64,000 nt of DNA, taken from positions 124,001-188,000 of the forward strand of contig JAHBYX010000001.1 of assembly GCA_019635735.1 (NCBI GenBank), in the 5' to 3' direction. Source of the DNA: Mesorhizobium sp. (GTDB lineage: Bacteria; Pseudomonadota; Alphaproteobacteria; Rhizobiales; Rhizobiaceae). Made by a program: the position numbers and the translations under genes. Under the pieces are notes generated by a model that was given only the letters and a program-made list of their open reading frames with translations, ran no database searches and was not told the DNA's origin. This document shows, in pieces, positions 10,081 to 18,114 of the stretch. The stretch's first letter is position 1; every line of letters starts with the position of its first letter.

Positions 10081-10776
10081 ATGCTTCTCGAATCGTTTCA
10101 CCTCAAGCCCGACGCCGCCGCGCTTGCCTTCTTCATCGCCGCCTGGGTGGCGTTCTCGTTCGCGGCGGCCGGGCGCCTGTCGCGGCGCACGACGCTCACC
10201 CAGGCCATGAACCGCCAGCGCGAGGAGTGGATGCGCACGATGGCGCGACGCGAACTGCGCATGATCGACACGGGCATCATGGCCGGCCTGCAGCAGGGAA
10301 CCGCCTTCTTCGCCTCGTCTTCGATCTTCGCCATCGGCGGCTGCCTCGCCCTGCTCGGTGCGTCCGATCAGGTCATGACCGTGCTCGGCGACCTGCCGTT
10401 CGGCACGGTCACGTCGCGCGCGGAGTTCGAGCTCAAGGTGCTCGGCCTCGTCGTGATCCTCTCCTATTCGTTCTTCAAGTTCGGCTGGGCCTACCGGCTA
10501 TTCAACTACTGCTCGATTCTCATCGGTGCGGTCCCGGTGATCAGGGACGAGAACCGCGAGGGCCACGACACGGCAAAAGCGGTTGCGCGCGCGGCACGGA
10601 TGAACGTTCTCGCCGGCGGGCATTTCAATGCCGGGCTGCGCGGCATCTTCTTCTCGCTCGGCTACCTCGGCTGGTTCATCGGCCCGGCCGTCTTCGCGGC
10701 CACGACCATATTCGTCTTCGTCGTGCTTTTGCGGCGGCAGTTCTTTTCCGCGGCGCGGTCTGCCGTCATCGACTGA
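10081..10776 (+). CDS. DUF599 family integral membrane protein
   Basis: The product (231 residues from MLLESFHLKPDAAALAFF) has four predicted membrane helices, near residues 12-28, 70-90, 125-145 and 195-220. The cytoplasmic loop contains the family-typical RREWM-like and RMIDTGIMAGLQQGTAFFASSSIFAIGG segments. It matches the DUF599 family of unknown function. In-frame ATG alternatives exist at 10042 and 10066, and none has a strong ribosome binding site. It is followed by a tiny membrane peptide gene with its own promoter. Confidence 0.85.
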   Translation: MLLESFHLKPDAAALAFFIAAWVAFSFAAAGRLSRRTTLTQAMNRQREEWMRTMARRELRMIDTGIMAGLQQGTAFFASSSIFAIGGCLALLGASDQVMTVLGDLPFGTVTSRAEFELKVLGLVVILSYSFFKFGWAYRLFNYCSILIGAVPVIRDENREGHDTAKAVARAARMNVLAGGHFNAGLRGIFFSLGYLGWFIGPAVFAATTIFVFVVLLRRQFFSAARSAVID

Positions 10777-10789
10777 GTCGGCGCCTGAA

Positions 10790-10815
10790 GGAACCGTTTC
10801 CGCGCCTGCGCCGTT
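10790..10815 (+). promoter_or_regulatory. Probable EcfG-type (general stress sigma factor) promoter
   Basis: GGAAC (10790-10794) and CGTT (10812-10815) are separated by exactly 17 bases. This matches the alphaproteobacterial EcfG/RpoE2 general-stress consensus (GGAAC, spacer of 16-18, then GTT). It is intergenic, starts 14 bases after the DUF599 stop, and places a transcription start about 30-35 bases before the ATG of the 24-residue peptide gene. Confidence 0.65.
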
Positions 10816-10855
10816 GTGTGGACTGCAAGGTCAATCAACACGCAAGGAGATTCAC

Positions 10856-10930
10856 ATGCTTCGCGGTATCGCGCTCTGGATGCTCGGAATCCCGATCCCG
10901 ATCATCATCCTGCTCTGGCTGTTCACCTGA
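10856..10930 (+). CDS. 24-residue hydrophobic membrane peptide
   Basis: The product is MLRGIALWMLGIPIPIIILL followed by WLFT. It is a single hydrophobic helix with a conserved-looking GIPIP turn and one N-terminal arginine. A strong AAGGAGA ribosome binding site sits 6 bases before the ATG, and a GGAAC-N17-CGTT promoter lies just upstream. The gene ends four bases before the convergent ydcF-like stop. No function is known to me. Promoter type and size suggest a stress-induced membrane miniprotein, which is inference. Confidence 0.7.
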   Translation: MLRGIALWMLGIPIPIIILLWLFT

Positions 10931-10934
10931 CCCG

Positions 10935-11726
10935 TCACGGCGACGGGAAGACGCTGTCGATCCTTCCCGTCAGCCAGTAGGCGATCAGACCGATCCATTC
11001 GCGGATGCCGAGGGTAGCGGTCTGCAGCGAATCGACAGGGTTGTCCACGAACAAGCCAATCCCTTCCTTGCCGCTCGTTCGGTAGTCGACAGGCCACGGC
11101 GTCACCGGAAACTCTGCCTGGCGGAACAGCGCCATCGACCGGGGCATGTGGAAGGCCGACGTCACGAGCAACCAGGTGTCCCCCGGCAGAGGCGTGACAA
11201 GCTCCTTGGTGAAGAGCGCGTTCTCGTAGGTGTTGCGGGACTTAGCCTCGAGAATCAGCCGTTCGCGCGCGACGCCCAGCGCCTCGAACAGCCGGACGGC
11301 GGTCGATGCATCTTCCTCTCCCTCCAGCATAAGAGCGCCGCTGCCGCCGGAGATGACGATCTTCGCGTCCGGATAGCGACGCGCAAGTGCCGCCGCCTCG
11401 ACATAGCGGTCGCCGCCTGAATTCAGTTCGTATCCGCCGCGCACGAGGTTGATACCGCCCTCGAAGCCGCCGCCCAGCACGACGATGCCGGCGACCCGAT
11501 CGGGCAGAGGCGGTCGCGCGAAGCGATTTTCCAGAGGCGTGACCAGCATCGCGCCGAACGACGTCCAGACACAGACGACCAGCCACAACGCCGCCGTCGC
11601 GACCAGAGCGACGGCCGTCCGGCGCCACCGCAGCGCGAAAAGCGCCACTCCGGCGAGCATCAGGATGATCGAGAAATTGACCGGTTGGACGGCAAACCAG
11701 AAGATTTTCGAGAGGACGAAGAACAT
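10935..11726 (-). CDS. YdcF family protein (DUF218)
   Basis: The 263-residue product has two N-terminal membrane helices (about 15-32 and 37-58). A periplasmic or membrane-proximal DUF218 domain follows, with GIVVLGGGFEGG, IVISGGSG and a C-terminal TSAFHMPRSM segment typical of the SanA/ElyC/YdcF family. Family members are linked to cell-envelope integrity and undecaprenyl carrier metabolism, but the reaction is unclear. It ends 20 bases before the gatA stop on the same strand, downstream of gatA. Confidence 0.88.
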   Translation of the reverse strand: MFFVLSKIFWFAVQPVNFSIILMLAGVALFALRWRRTAVALVATAALWLVVCVWTSFGAMLVTPLENRFARPPLPDRVAGIVVLGGGFEGGINLVRGGYELNSGGDRYVEAAALARRYPDAKIVISGGSGALMLEGEEDASTAVRLFEALGVARERLILEAKSRNTYENALFTKELVTPLPGDTWLLVTSAFHMPRSMALFRQAEFPVTPWPVDYRTSGKEGIGLFVDNPVDSLQTATLGIREWIGLIAYWLTGRIDSVFPSP

Positions 11727-11746
11727 CGTTCAGCGCCCTCCCCGGC

Positions 11747-13246
11747 TCACCACCACTTCTGCGGTTCGAAGCGGCCGGCCGCCTGCTCGATCACATGCGC
11801 GGCGCGGAACAGCGTTTCCTCGTCGAACGGCCGTCCGATCAGCTGCAGGCCGAGCGGCAGGCCGTTGGCATCGACACCCGCAGGCACGGCGATTCCCGGC
11901 AGCCCCGCCATGTTCACCGTCACGGTGAAGATGTCGTTCAGATACATCTTCACCGGATCTGCAGCCATGTCCTCGTCGGCGATGCCGAATGCGGCCGACG
12001 GCGTCGCCGGCGTCAGGATCGCGTCGATGCCGTCTCGGTAGGCATTCTCGAAGTCGCGCTTGATCAGGGTGCGAACTTTCTGCGCCTGCACGTAATAGGC
12101 GTCGTAGTAGCCGGCGGAGAGGACATAGGTGCCGATCATGATGCGGCGCTTGACCTCGCGGCCGAACCCTTCGGCGCGGGTCTTCTCGTACATGTCGACG
12201 ATGTCCTTGCCCGGCACACGCAGGCCGTAGCGGACGCCGTCATAGCGCGCGAGGTTGGACGAGGCTTCGGCCGGCGCCACGATGTAATAGGCCGGCAGCG
12301 CGTATTTCGTGTGCGGCAGAGAAATGTCGACGATCTCCGCGCCCGCCGCCCGCAGCCACTCGATGCCCTGCTTCCACAGCTTCTCGATCTCGTCGGGCAT
12401 GCCGTCGACGCGGTATTCGCGCGGAATGCCGATCTTCATGCCCTTCATCGACTGGCCGAGCGCCGCTTCGTAGTCGGGCACCGGGCGGTCGACCGAGGTC
12501 GTGTCCTTCGCATCCACCGAGGCCATCGATTTCAGGAGGATCGCGGCGTCGCGCACGTCGCGCGCGATCGGTCCCGCCTGGTCGAGCGACGAGGCGAAGG
12601 CGACGATGCCCCAGCGTGAGACGCGGCCGTAGGTCGGCTTGATGCCGACCGTGCCGGTGAACGCCGCCGGCTGGCGGATCGAGCCGCCGGTATCTGTGGC
12701 GGTCGCCCCGGCGCAGAGCCAGGCGGCGACGGCCGCCGCCGAACCGCCAGAGGAACCGCCCGGCACCAGTTGCTTGTTGTCGGGCTTTCCGACGCCGTTC
12801 GCGCCGCGCCGCCAGGGGTTCACGACCGGCCCGTAATACGACGTCTCGTTGGACGAGCCCATGGCGAACTCGTCCATGTTGAGCTTGCCCAGCATGACCG
12901 CTCCGTCGGCCCAGAGATTGGCCGTCACGGTCGATTCATATTCCGGCTTGAAGCCGTCGAGGATGTGGCTCGCGGCCTGGGTGTGGAAACCCTTTGTCGC
13001 GAACAGGTCCTTGATGCCGAGCGGGATGCCTTCCAGCGCACCGCCCTCGCCCTTTGCCAGCTTCGCATCGGAGGCCGCCGACATCTCGCGTGCCCTGTCG
13101 TGCGTGACCGCGACATAGGCGTTGAACTGCGGATTGGCCGCGTCGATCGCCGCGAGATAGGCGTCGGTGATCTCTCGCGCGGAAAACTCCTTCGCCTTGA
13201 GGCGGGTCCGCGCTTCCGCGATCGTCAGTCTGGTCAGGTCGGTCAT
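11747..13246 (-). CDS. gatA: Asp-tRNA(Asn)/Glu-tRNA(Gln) amidotransferase subunit A
   Basis: GatA is the glutaminase subunit of GatCAB, which converts misacylated Glu-tRNA(Gln) and Asp-tRNA(Asn). The 499-residue product shows the amidase signature with the catalytic Lys in GIKDLF, the cis-Ser and Ser nucleophile region [13 protein letters not shown], and [12 protein letters not shown]. Length and motifs match bacterial GatA. gatC lies 48 bases upstream on the same strand. gatB is not adjacent, as is usual in Alphaproteobacteria. Confidence 0.97.
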   Translation of the reverse strand: MTDLTRLTIAEARTRLKAKEFSAREITDAYLAAIDAANPQFNAYVAVTHDRAREMSAASDAKLAKGEGGALEGIPLGIKDLFATKGFHTQAASHILDGFKPEYESTVTANLWADGAVMLGKLNMDEFAMGSSNETSYYGPVVNPWRRGANGVGKPDNKQLVPGGSSGGSAAAVAAWLCAGATATDTGGSIRQPAAFTGTVGIKPTYGRVSRWGIVAFASSLDQAGPIARDVRDAAILLKSMASVDAKDTTSVDRPVPDYEAALGQSMKGMKIGIPREYRVDGMPDEIEKLWKQGIEWLRAAGAEIVDISLPHTKYALPAYYIVAPAEASSNLARYDGVRYGLRVPGKDIVDMYEKTRAEGFGREVKRRIMIGTYVLSAGYYDAYYVQAQKVRTLIKRDFENAYRDGIDAILTPATPSAAFGIADEDMAADPVKMYLNDIFTVTVNMAGLPGIAVPAGVDANGLPLGLQLIGRPFDEETLFRAAHVIEQAAGRFEPQKWW

Positions 13247-13294
13247 CTGTGGTCCGTTGCTACGGGCTTTTGCGGGGCGGCGGCGGGCGGTCGC

Positions 13295-13582
13295 TTACTC
13301 GACGACCTTCGGCACGAGGAAGAAGTTCTCAGCCGTCGCGGGCGCATTCGAAACGATCCTCTCGGCAATGCCGCCGTCGGTCACGGCATCCTGGCGCTTC
13401 TTCATCACCATCGGCGTCACCGATGTCATCGGCTCGACGCCGGCGACATCGACCTCTCCCAACTGCTCGACGAAGCCGAGGATCGTGTTGAGTTCGCCGG
13501 TCATGCGCTCGGCGTCCTCCCCGCTCACCGCGATGCGGGCAAGATGGGCGACGCGTTTGACGGTGGCGAGATCGACGGACAT
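13295..13582 (-). CDS. gatC: Asp-tRNA(Asn)/Glu-tRNA(Gln) amidotransferase subunit C
   Basis: GatC is the small subunit that wraps GatA to GatB. The chosen 95-residue form begins [20 protein letters not shown]. It has the conserved [15 protein letters not shown] segment and the C-terminal [10 protein letters not shown] tail characteristic of GatC. An open extension of 45 codons upstream is non-conserved and was left out. It is the first gene of a gatC-gatA-ydcF-like series on the minus strand. Confidence 0.95.
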   Translation of the reverse strand: MSVDLATVKRVAHLARIAVSGEDAERMTGELNTILGFVEQLGEVDVAGVEPMTSVTPMVMKKRQDAVTDGGIAERIVSNAPATAENFFLVPKVVE

Positions 13583-13709
13583 GGATGCGCTCCGGAAGGG
13601 CGGGCAGGCGGAAACCGGGCTATACCGCCCGCCTTTCCGCGGCGCAACACTTGACGGCAGGCGCGGCCGATCGACTTCGAGATGACTTGCCTTCGACGCG
13701 CAACGATAT

Positions 13710-13725
13710 GTAGGCACTTACCTAC
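13710..13725. promoter_or_regulatory. Operator-like inverted repeat of the phd-vapC module
   Basis: GTAGGCA and TACCTAC form an inverted repeat (6 of 7 positions) with a 2-base centre. It lies 12 bases before the antitoxin ATG and directly upstream of its GGAGGT ribosome binding site. Phd/VapB antitoxins usually bind such short dyads to repress their own operon. Confidence 0.6.
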
Positions 13726-13737
13726 GTGGAGGTCGCT

Positions 13738-13992
13738 ATGACCATCAGCACACTGTCCAGCCGCGAACTGAACCATGACGTGAGCAGCGCCAAGAAAGCG
13801 GCGCAGAAAGGCCCCGTGGTCATCACCGATCGCGGCAAGCCTTCGCATGTGCTGATGACATATGGCGATTATCAGCGGCTGACCAGCAGGCGCCGCAATC
13901 TCGCGGAAAGCCTCGCCATGCCGGGACTGTCCGAAACCGATCTCGACACGACTCGGATCGAGATCGAGCCGCGTCAGATCGACCTGTCGTGA
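13738..13992 (+). CDS. Type II toxin-antitoxin antitoxin, Phd/YefM family
   Basis: The 84-residue product begins MTISTLSSRELNHDVSSAKK and contains the Phd/YefM DNA-binding fold (GPVVITDRGKPSHVLMTYGDYQRL). The C-terminal half is acidic and would wrap the toxin. A GGAGGT ribosome binding site selects the ATG at 13738; a GTG 12 bases upstream lies inside that site. It overlaps the toxin gene by 4 bases (GTGA). A palindromic operator candidate lies immediately upstream. Confidence 0.9.
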   Translation: MTISTLSSRELNHDVSSAKKAAQKGPVVITDRGKPSHVLMTYGDYQRLTSRRRNLAESLAMPGLSETDLDTTRIEIEPRQIDLS

Positions 13993-14492
13993 GCTACCTG
14001 CTCGACACCAACGTGGTTTCGGAACGGCGCAAGATCGGCGACGGCAAGGCCGACGCGAACGTGGTGTCGTGGGTTGAAGCCGAGGATGCGGATCGCTTCT
14101 TCATCTCGGCGATCACAATTCTCGAGCTGGAGCGCGGCGTGCTCAGCGTCCAGCGGCGTGATCCTGTCCAGGGCGCGCGGTTGCGCGCCTGGCTCGACAA
14201 TCACGTCCGTCCCGAATTCGCCGGTCGGATCCTTGCCGTCGACGATGTTGTCGCGACACGGTGCGCGCATCTGCACGTGCCGAACCGGCGGACCGAGGTC
14301 GATGCACTGATCGCCGCCACCGCGCTCGTCAATGGCCTGTCCGTGGTGACGCGTAACGCGCGCGATTTCGAGGGAACCGGTGTTGTCGTCATCGATCCGT
14401 GGCAGCCGATGGCCCACCGCAACGATCTCGCCCAGCCGGTCAGCCGTCTGCGCTTCGCTGCGACGCGCGCCGCAGTGGCAGACCTTCCGTGA
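13989..14492 (+). CDS. PIN-domain ribonuclease toxin (VapC family)
   Basis: The 167-residue product begins with GTG, giving MSYLLDTNVVSE. PIN-domain acidic residues are visible at D6, E46, D105 (VDALIAATA) and D126 (TRNARDF). VapC toxins cleave tRNA or rRNA when freed from the antitoxin. The PIN fold should end near residue 140. The last 27 residues (MAHRNDLAQPVSRL onwards) are an unusual extension, and their coding sequence overlaps the convergent gene at 14440-14841 by 53 bases. The short overlap with the antitoxin gene supports an operon. Confidence 0.9.
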   Translation: MSYLLDTNVVSERRKIGDGKADANVVSWVEAEDADRFFISAITILELERGVLSVQRRDPVQGARLRAWLDNHVRPEFAGRILAVDDVVATRCAHLHVPNRRTEVDALIAATALVNGLSVVTRNARDFEGTGVVVIDPWQPMAHRNDLAQPVSRLRFAATRAAVADLP

Positions 14493-14841
14493 AAATGTTC
14501 CGCGACCTGAACTCCGCAGGGCTACTGTGCCACAAATATTCATTGATTCCGGGGCCGGGCCGGTCAGTCGTGAACCAGGGGTCGCGCAGCGTCCTTGATG
14601 CAGCGGAAACCCATTCCGGAACGTCAGTTCGAGAGCGCTTTGCGAGATATTCGGCGATGGCACCCGCCAAAGCGTTCAGGCGGACATCATCGGCAACCTC
14701 CGGCTCGGGACGCAGCGCCTCGTACCGCGAAGGCTCATCCGTAAGGCCGTAGAAGTGATCGAGAAACTCGCCGAGCGCCTTCTCCCGCGACTCGCCGCGC
14801 CCGATGCGATCAATTGCCTCTGCGAGGGTATTCGGGCGCAT
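14440..14841 (-). CDS. Conserved hypothetical partner of adjacent nucleotidyltransferase
   Basis: The 133-residue product begins MRPNTLAEAIDRIGRGESRE, is largely helical and soluble, and has no signal peptide. The C-terminal SPAEFRSRNIFTEGLPLRRA block looks strongly conserved; I recall similar blocks in proteins encoded beside nucleotidyltransferases, without a named family. An AAGGA ribosome binding site favours the ATG at 14841 over one at 14856. It overlaps the end of the nucleotidyltransferase gene by 32 bases, implying translational coupling. It also overlaps vapC tail-to-tail. Function is unknown; antitoxin or toxin partner is only a possibility. Confidence 0.75.
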   Translation of the reverse strand: MRPNTLAEAIDRIGRGESREKALGEFLDHFYGLTDEPSRYEALRPEPEVADDVRLNALAGAIAEYLAKRSRTDVPEWVSAASRTLRDPWFTTDRPGPGINEYLWHSSPAEFRSRNIFTEGLPLRRASQRSADG

Positions 14842-15427
14842 CCGATTGTCCTTCATCCGTCGACAGGTGCCTGAGCAGGAACAATAGCTTAGCAGGATCC
14901 GCCGCCGATCGCGGAAAATACTTCGCAAGGACGGCGACCGCCGCATCGCCGGTTTCCACTCCGGCGACCTTCATCAGGTTGCGAATATCCGCGCTTTCCT
15001 GAGGGCCTCTGACGGGATCCAGCAATCGCGCTGCCTTCAGCTTCAATGCCAGCATATATTCGGCCGTCGGCACATAGACGACCAATCCCGGCGACGCGTG
15101 TCGGCGGGGGAACGATCCGAATTCCACATGATCGTGCGCTCGCGAGGCTAATGGGCTGAGATAAACCGCGACCGCGTCGTTCAGCCAGTCGGTTGACCAG
15201 CCGTTCCGCGCGGCGATCTCGGCCACCACCTCCTGCAGCCAGTCGGGCTTCGGCTCCGGAATTTGAGCGATGTCCACGTCCTCCGAGCTGAACCGAAAGT
15301 TGCTCGCCAGGATCAGCGCGGAGCCCCCGTAGACTGCGATATGCAGGACGACGCTCCGCCTGGCCGCTTCGATTCCAAGTCGATCGAACGCGTCGAGAAG
15401 TGCTTCGCGATCGAACGCTTTTGCCAT
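14810..15427 (-). CDS. Nucleotidyltransferase-fold protein (AbiEii/DUF6036-like)
   Basis: The 205-residue product has a minimal nucleotidyltransferase active site: AVYGGSALIL (about 32-41) followed by SEDVDIAQ, where the DxD aspartates would bind metal. A C-terminal helical part follows with YMLALKLKAARLLDP, as in AbiEii/DUF6036-type proteins. Such enzymes can act as toxins or antitoxins by NMP transfer to tRNA or to a partner. It is the first gene of a two-gene unit with the 133-residue protein. A perfect inverted repeat sits 19 bases before its ATG. Confidence 0.8.
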   Translation of the reverse strand: MAKAFDREALLDAFDRLGIEAARRSVVLHIAVYGGSALILASNFRFSSEDVDIAQIPEPKPDWLQEVVAEIAARNGWSTDWLNDAVAVYLSPLASRAHDHVEFGSFPRRHASPGLVVYVPTAEYMLALKLKAARLLDPVRGPQESADIRNLMKVAGVETGDAAVAVLAKYFPRSAADPAKLLFLLRHLSTDEGQSDAPEYPRRGN

Positions 15428-15445
15428 ACGCCGCCTGCTTTCGCC

Positions 15446-15461
15446 TTGACCCCTTGGTCAA
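15446..15461. promoter_or_regulatory. Perfect inverted repeat upstream of the nucleotidyltransferase gene
   Basis: TTGACC (15446-15451) and GGTCAA (15456-15461) flank a 4-base centre. It lies 19 bases before the start codon in a 47-base intergenic gap, where an autoregulatory operator would be expected. Confidence 0.5.
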
Positions 15462-15474
15462 CCATCTGCACGCC

Positions 15475-15891
15475 TCACGGCATCTCCACGCCCTCGCAGA
15501 GATAATAGCTGCCGCTATTGCCGGGGTCTTCCTCCGTCGTCGGCCGCACCGTGGCGATGTCGATCTGCGTATCGTTCATCCTGATCACGGAGAGCACATC
15601 CGGAAAGGCGTAGCCGGGCTCCTGGCATAGCGCGGTCACCACCCAGCCCGGCGCCCGCGTGGCAGGCGTTACGGTCAGGAACTCGCAGTTGTATTCGTAG
15701 CTCTCGAACCCGCGTTCGGTGAGCAACACATTGCCCTCCTCCAGCACCGATTCGATCCCGTTCTTTTTCGCCGCAGCGCAGAGGTCCGCCGACCGCATGT
15801 AGATGCCGGACACGAAAGCTTCGGCCGCGGCGGCCGGAAACGCAGCTCCTAGCATCAGCGCGGCCGCCGCATGGAACATGTGTCTCTTCAT
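15475..15891 (-). CDS. Hypothetical secreted protein
   Basis: The 138-residue product starts MKRHMFHAAAALMLGAAFPAAAAEAF, a clear Sec signal peptide with an AAA-AE cleavage site. The mature part of about 115 residues has four cysteines (in ADLCAAA, YNCEF, ALCQEP and YLCEG), enough for two disulfides in the periplasm. I do not recognise a family. It lies 57 bases downstream of the UPF0173 hydrolase gene and 47 bases upstream of the nucleotidyltransferase unit, all on the minus strand. Confidence 0.75.
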   Translation of the reverse strand: MKRHMFHAAAALMLGAAFPAAAAEAFVSGIYMRSADLCAAAKKNGIESVLEEGNVLLTERGFESYEYNCEFLTVTPATRAPGWVVTALCQEPGYAFPDVLSVIRMNDTQIDIATVRPTTEEDPGNSGSYYLCEGVEMP

Positions 15892-15948
15892 TGCCGTCCC
15901 CCTCGATCCCGGCCGCCCCCGGCCGTCATTCGTCGATCGCGTACCGAT

Positions 15949-16656
15949 TCAGACCGAAAATGCCTCGCCGACCTTCGGCACGATCACCTTCGTCGACGAT
16001 CCTTCCATGCCGGCGACAAACTTGTCGGCGCTCTGGTCGATCATCGGGAAGGAAGCGTAGTGGCACGGGATCGCCACGTCGAGCTTGAAGAAGCGCCGGC
16101 AGGCGAGTGCCGCGACCGCGCCGCCCATCGTGAACCGGTCGCCGATCGGCACGATGCCGATCTTCGGCTCGTGCAGTTCGTTGATCAGCGCCATGTCGCC
16201 GAAAATGTCGGTGTCGCCGAAATGATAGAGTGTCGGGGCATCGGGGAAATGCAGGACCAGGCCCGCCGGATTGCCCAGATAGGTATTGGTGCCGCCTTCG
16301 CCGCCGAAGGACGAGGAATGCCAGGCCTGGACGAAGGTCGTGGTGAAGCCGCCGCAGTCGAGCGTGCCGCCGTGATTGCCGGGATTGATCTTCGACCCGT
16401 CGACGCCCTTGCCGACGAGGAACATGCAGATCTCGTAGTTCGCCACCAGCATCGCGCCTGACTGTCTGCAGATTTCGACCGCGTCGCCGATGTGGTCGTT
16501 GTGGCCGTGGGTGAGAAGCACATGGGTCGCGCCCTGCGCCACGTCCTGCCATTTCTGTTTCGCGCCGGGATTGCCGGTGATGAACGGATCGATCACGATC
16601 TTCTTGCCCGACGTCTCGACGGTGAAGGCCGAATGGCCGTGCCAGGTCAGTTTCAT
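15949..16656 (-). CDS. UPF0173 metal-dependent hydrolase
   Basis: The 235-residue product belongs to the metallo-beta-lactamase superfamily. It begins [15 protein letters not shown], and the metal-binding motif HGHNDHIGD is at about residues 53-61. The [10 protein letters not shown] and later HYASFP segments complete the site. It matches the UPF0173 family (YtkL-like), whose physiological substrate is unknown. It is divergent from ruvX with about 80 bases between the starts. Confidence 0.93.
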   Translation of the reverse strand: MKLTWHGHSAFTVETSGKKIVIDPFITGNPGAKQKWQDVAQGATHVLLTHGHNDHIGDAVEICRQSGAMLVANYEICMFLVGKGVDGSKINPGNHGGTLDCGGFTTTFVQAWHSSSFGGEGGTNTYLGNPAGLVLHFPDAPTLYHFGDTDIFGDMALINELHEPKIGIVPIGDRFTMGGAVAALACRRFFKLDVAIPCHYASFPMIDQSADKFVAGMEGSSTKVIVPKVGEAFSV

Positions 16657-16736
16657 CTCGATGTTCCTCGCCTTTGAGTCCGCCGGAAGATAGAACGCTC
16701 GCTCGTCCCTTCCAACACGAAAGGTCGGTCCGGAGC

Positions 16737-17219
16737 GTGGCGATCATCGACATCGAGGAACTCTCGCAGACACTCCCGCCCAACCGCACTATTGCGGCGA
16801 TCGATCCGGGCACGACGACGATCGGGCTGGCGGTGTCGGATCGTGGCCTGTCGTTCGCCCACCCGCGGCCGGTCATCATGCGCAGGAAATTCGGGACGGA
16901 CGCGGCAGCCCTGCTTTCGGCGCTCGCGCGCGACGAGGTGTTTGCGCTGGCGATCGGCCTGCCCATCAACATGGACGGCAGCGAAGGTCCGCGCGCTCAG
17001 GCGAGCCGGGCCTTTGCCCGCAATCTGGGCAGGCTCACCGACATTCCGCTCCTGTTCTGGGACGAGCGTTTGTCGACGGTCGCCGCCGAACGGACGCTGA
17101 TCGAGATGGATTTTTCGCGCAAGAAGCGAGAGACGAAGATCGATTCGGCCGCCGCCGCCTTCATCCTTCAAGGCGTGCTGGATCGCCTTCGTTCCTTGCG
17201 ACGACCGGCACCGGAATAA
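16737..17219 (+). CDS. ruvX: Putative pre-16S rRNA nuclease / Holliday junction resolvase-like RuvX (YqgF)
   Basis: YqgF-family proteins mature the 5' end of 16S rRNA and have an RNase H-like fold. The product from the GTG at 16737 is 160 residues, the normal length. The catalytic region [17 protein letters not shown] carries D23. [26 protein letters not shown] and the C-terminal [13 protein letters not shown] follow. An in-frame ATG 21 codons earlier adds non-conserved residues. Its last 59 bases overlap the convergent DUF6105 gene. Confidence 0.93.
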   Translation: MAIIDIEELSQTLPPNRTIAAIDPGTTTIGLAVSDRGLSFAHPRPVIMRRKFGTDAAALLSALARDEVFALAIGLPINMDGSEGPRAQASRAFARNLGRLTDIPLLFWDERLSTVAAERTLIEMDFSRKKRETKIDSAAAAFILQGVLDRLRSLRRPAPE

Positions 17220-17499
17220 GCGTTCCACGCTGAGCCGACCACCAGGCCGAGATCTCGCGGCGACGGCGGAACGCCCAGATTGCGACGATCAGTCCGGTGT
17301 CGAAGATGCATGCCTTGGCGATCAGCCAGGGAATCGTCTCGGGCGCGACGCCCAGCATGTCGCCGTAGAGCTGGAAGACCAGATCGTGCAGCGCCCGGCT
17401 CAGATAGATCGAGCCGAAATTGATGTCGTTGGCGGAGAGGAAGAACCAGCCCCAGAAGAGAGCGAGCGGCGCCGCCCAGGCGGAAAAGACATATTTCAT
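17161..17499 (-). CDS. DUF6105 family small membrane protein
   Basis: The 112-residue product begins [20 protein letters not shown] with an N-terminal membrane helix. A second helix lies near residues 62-78, and a basic cytoplasmic tail contains [10 protein letters not shown]. It resembles the DUF6105 family seen beside ruvX and pyrB in Rhizobiales. The 3' 59 bases overlap the ruvX 3' end on the opposite strand. The start lies one base from the stop of the upstream membrane protein gene, suggesting co-transcription. Function is unknown. Confidence 0.8.
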   Translation of the reverse strand: MKYVFSAWAAPLALFWGWFFLSANDINFGSIYLSRALHDLVFQLYGDMLGVAPETIPWLIAKACIFDTGLIVAIWAFRRRREISAWWSAQRGTLIPVPVVARNEGDPARLEG

Positions 17500-17500
17500 C

Positions 17501-18058
17501 TCAATCCGCTCCGCCCTGAGGTCCGTTTCGCCCGACGAGCCGCGTCAACATGCTCGAATGCGCGGCACCCAGCGCCATGTGCCGCGCGGCTTCGCGCACC
17601 TGATCCGATTCGCTCGGCGCGGGTGCATTCACGAGGACCCTGCGCTCGGCGATGACGGCGACATAGGAGGCCGCGAGTGCGGCGAGCTGGAACGCGCCTG
17701 CGCCCTGCACGCCTGCGCCGCCGCGCGCGGCGGATACGACAAGCGAAATCGTGACGAGTAGCGTTGCCCCGCCGAAGGCGATGCTGGCCACCTCCTCATA
17801 TCCGCCGGGATATTCGCCCGCCCCCAGCACGGCCGTCAGGAACGCCCAGAGAAACAGCGTGGCAACGACGCCGAAGGCGATGGAGAACGCGGTGGAAATG
17901 CCCTGTTCCCAGGCCGGCCCGGAGTCGAGGAGGATCGCATCGGCGCTGCCCGCAACGAAAAGCTCGATGCCGGACGGCTGCGACGCGGCCTGCGAGGCCA
18001 TCAGCGCGAAGGCGGCCATCCAGTAGACCGGCACGAGATAGGTGAGAAGCGGCCGCAT
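17501..18058 (-). CDS. Hypothetical polytopic membrane protein
   Basis: The 185-residue product has hydrophobic segments near residues 5-25, 55-80, 90-110 and 120-137, then a soluble tail rich in small residues (NAPAPSESDQVREAARHMALG). No family is recognised. It is the first gene of a two-gene unit with DUF6105. TTAA-containing motifs, including AACCAT and TTAAGGTTAA at 18115-18133, lie 56-75 bases upstream and may mark a CtrA-type promoter. Confidence 0.75.
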   Translation of the reverse strand: MRPLLTYLVPVYWMAAFALMASQAASQPSGIELFVAGSADAILLDSGPAWEQGISTAFSIAFGVVATLFLWAFLTAVLGAGEYPGGYEEVASIAFGGATLLVTISLVVSAARGGAGVQGAGAFQLAALAASYVAVIAERRVLVNAPAPSESDQVREAARHMALGAAHSSMLTRLVGRNGPQGGAD

Positions 18059-18114
18059 GCTGACTCTCGGTTAACGGAGCCACACTGGTCCGCCTCGCCG
18101 TCTGCCGCAATCGA

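Noticed and set aside
10628..10930. A 100-codon frame that contains the 24-residue peptide in frame
   Set aside because: The upstream part is a Ser/Arg-rich out-of-frame reading of DUF599. The promoter and AAGGAGA motif select the ATG at 10856.
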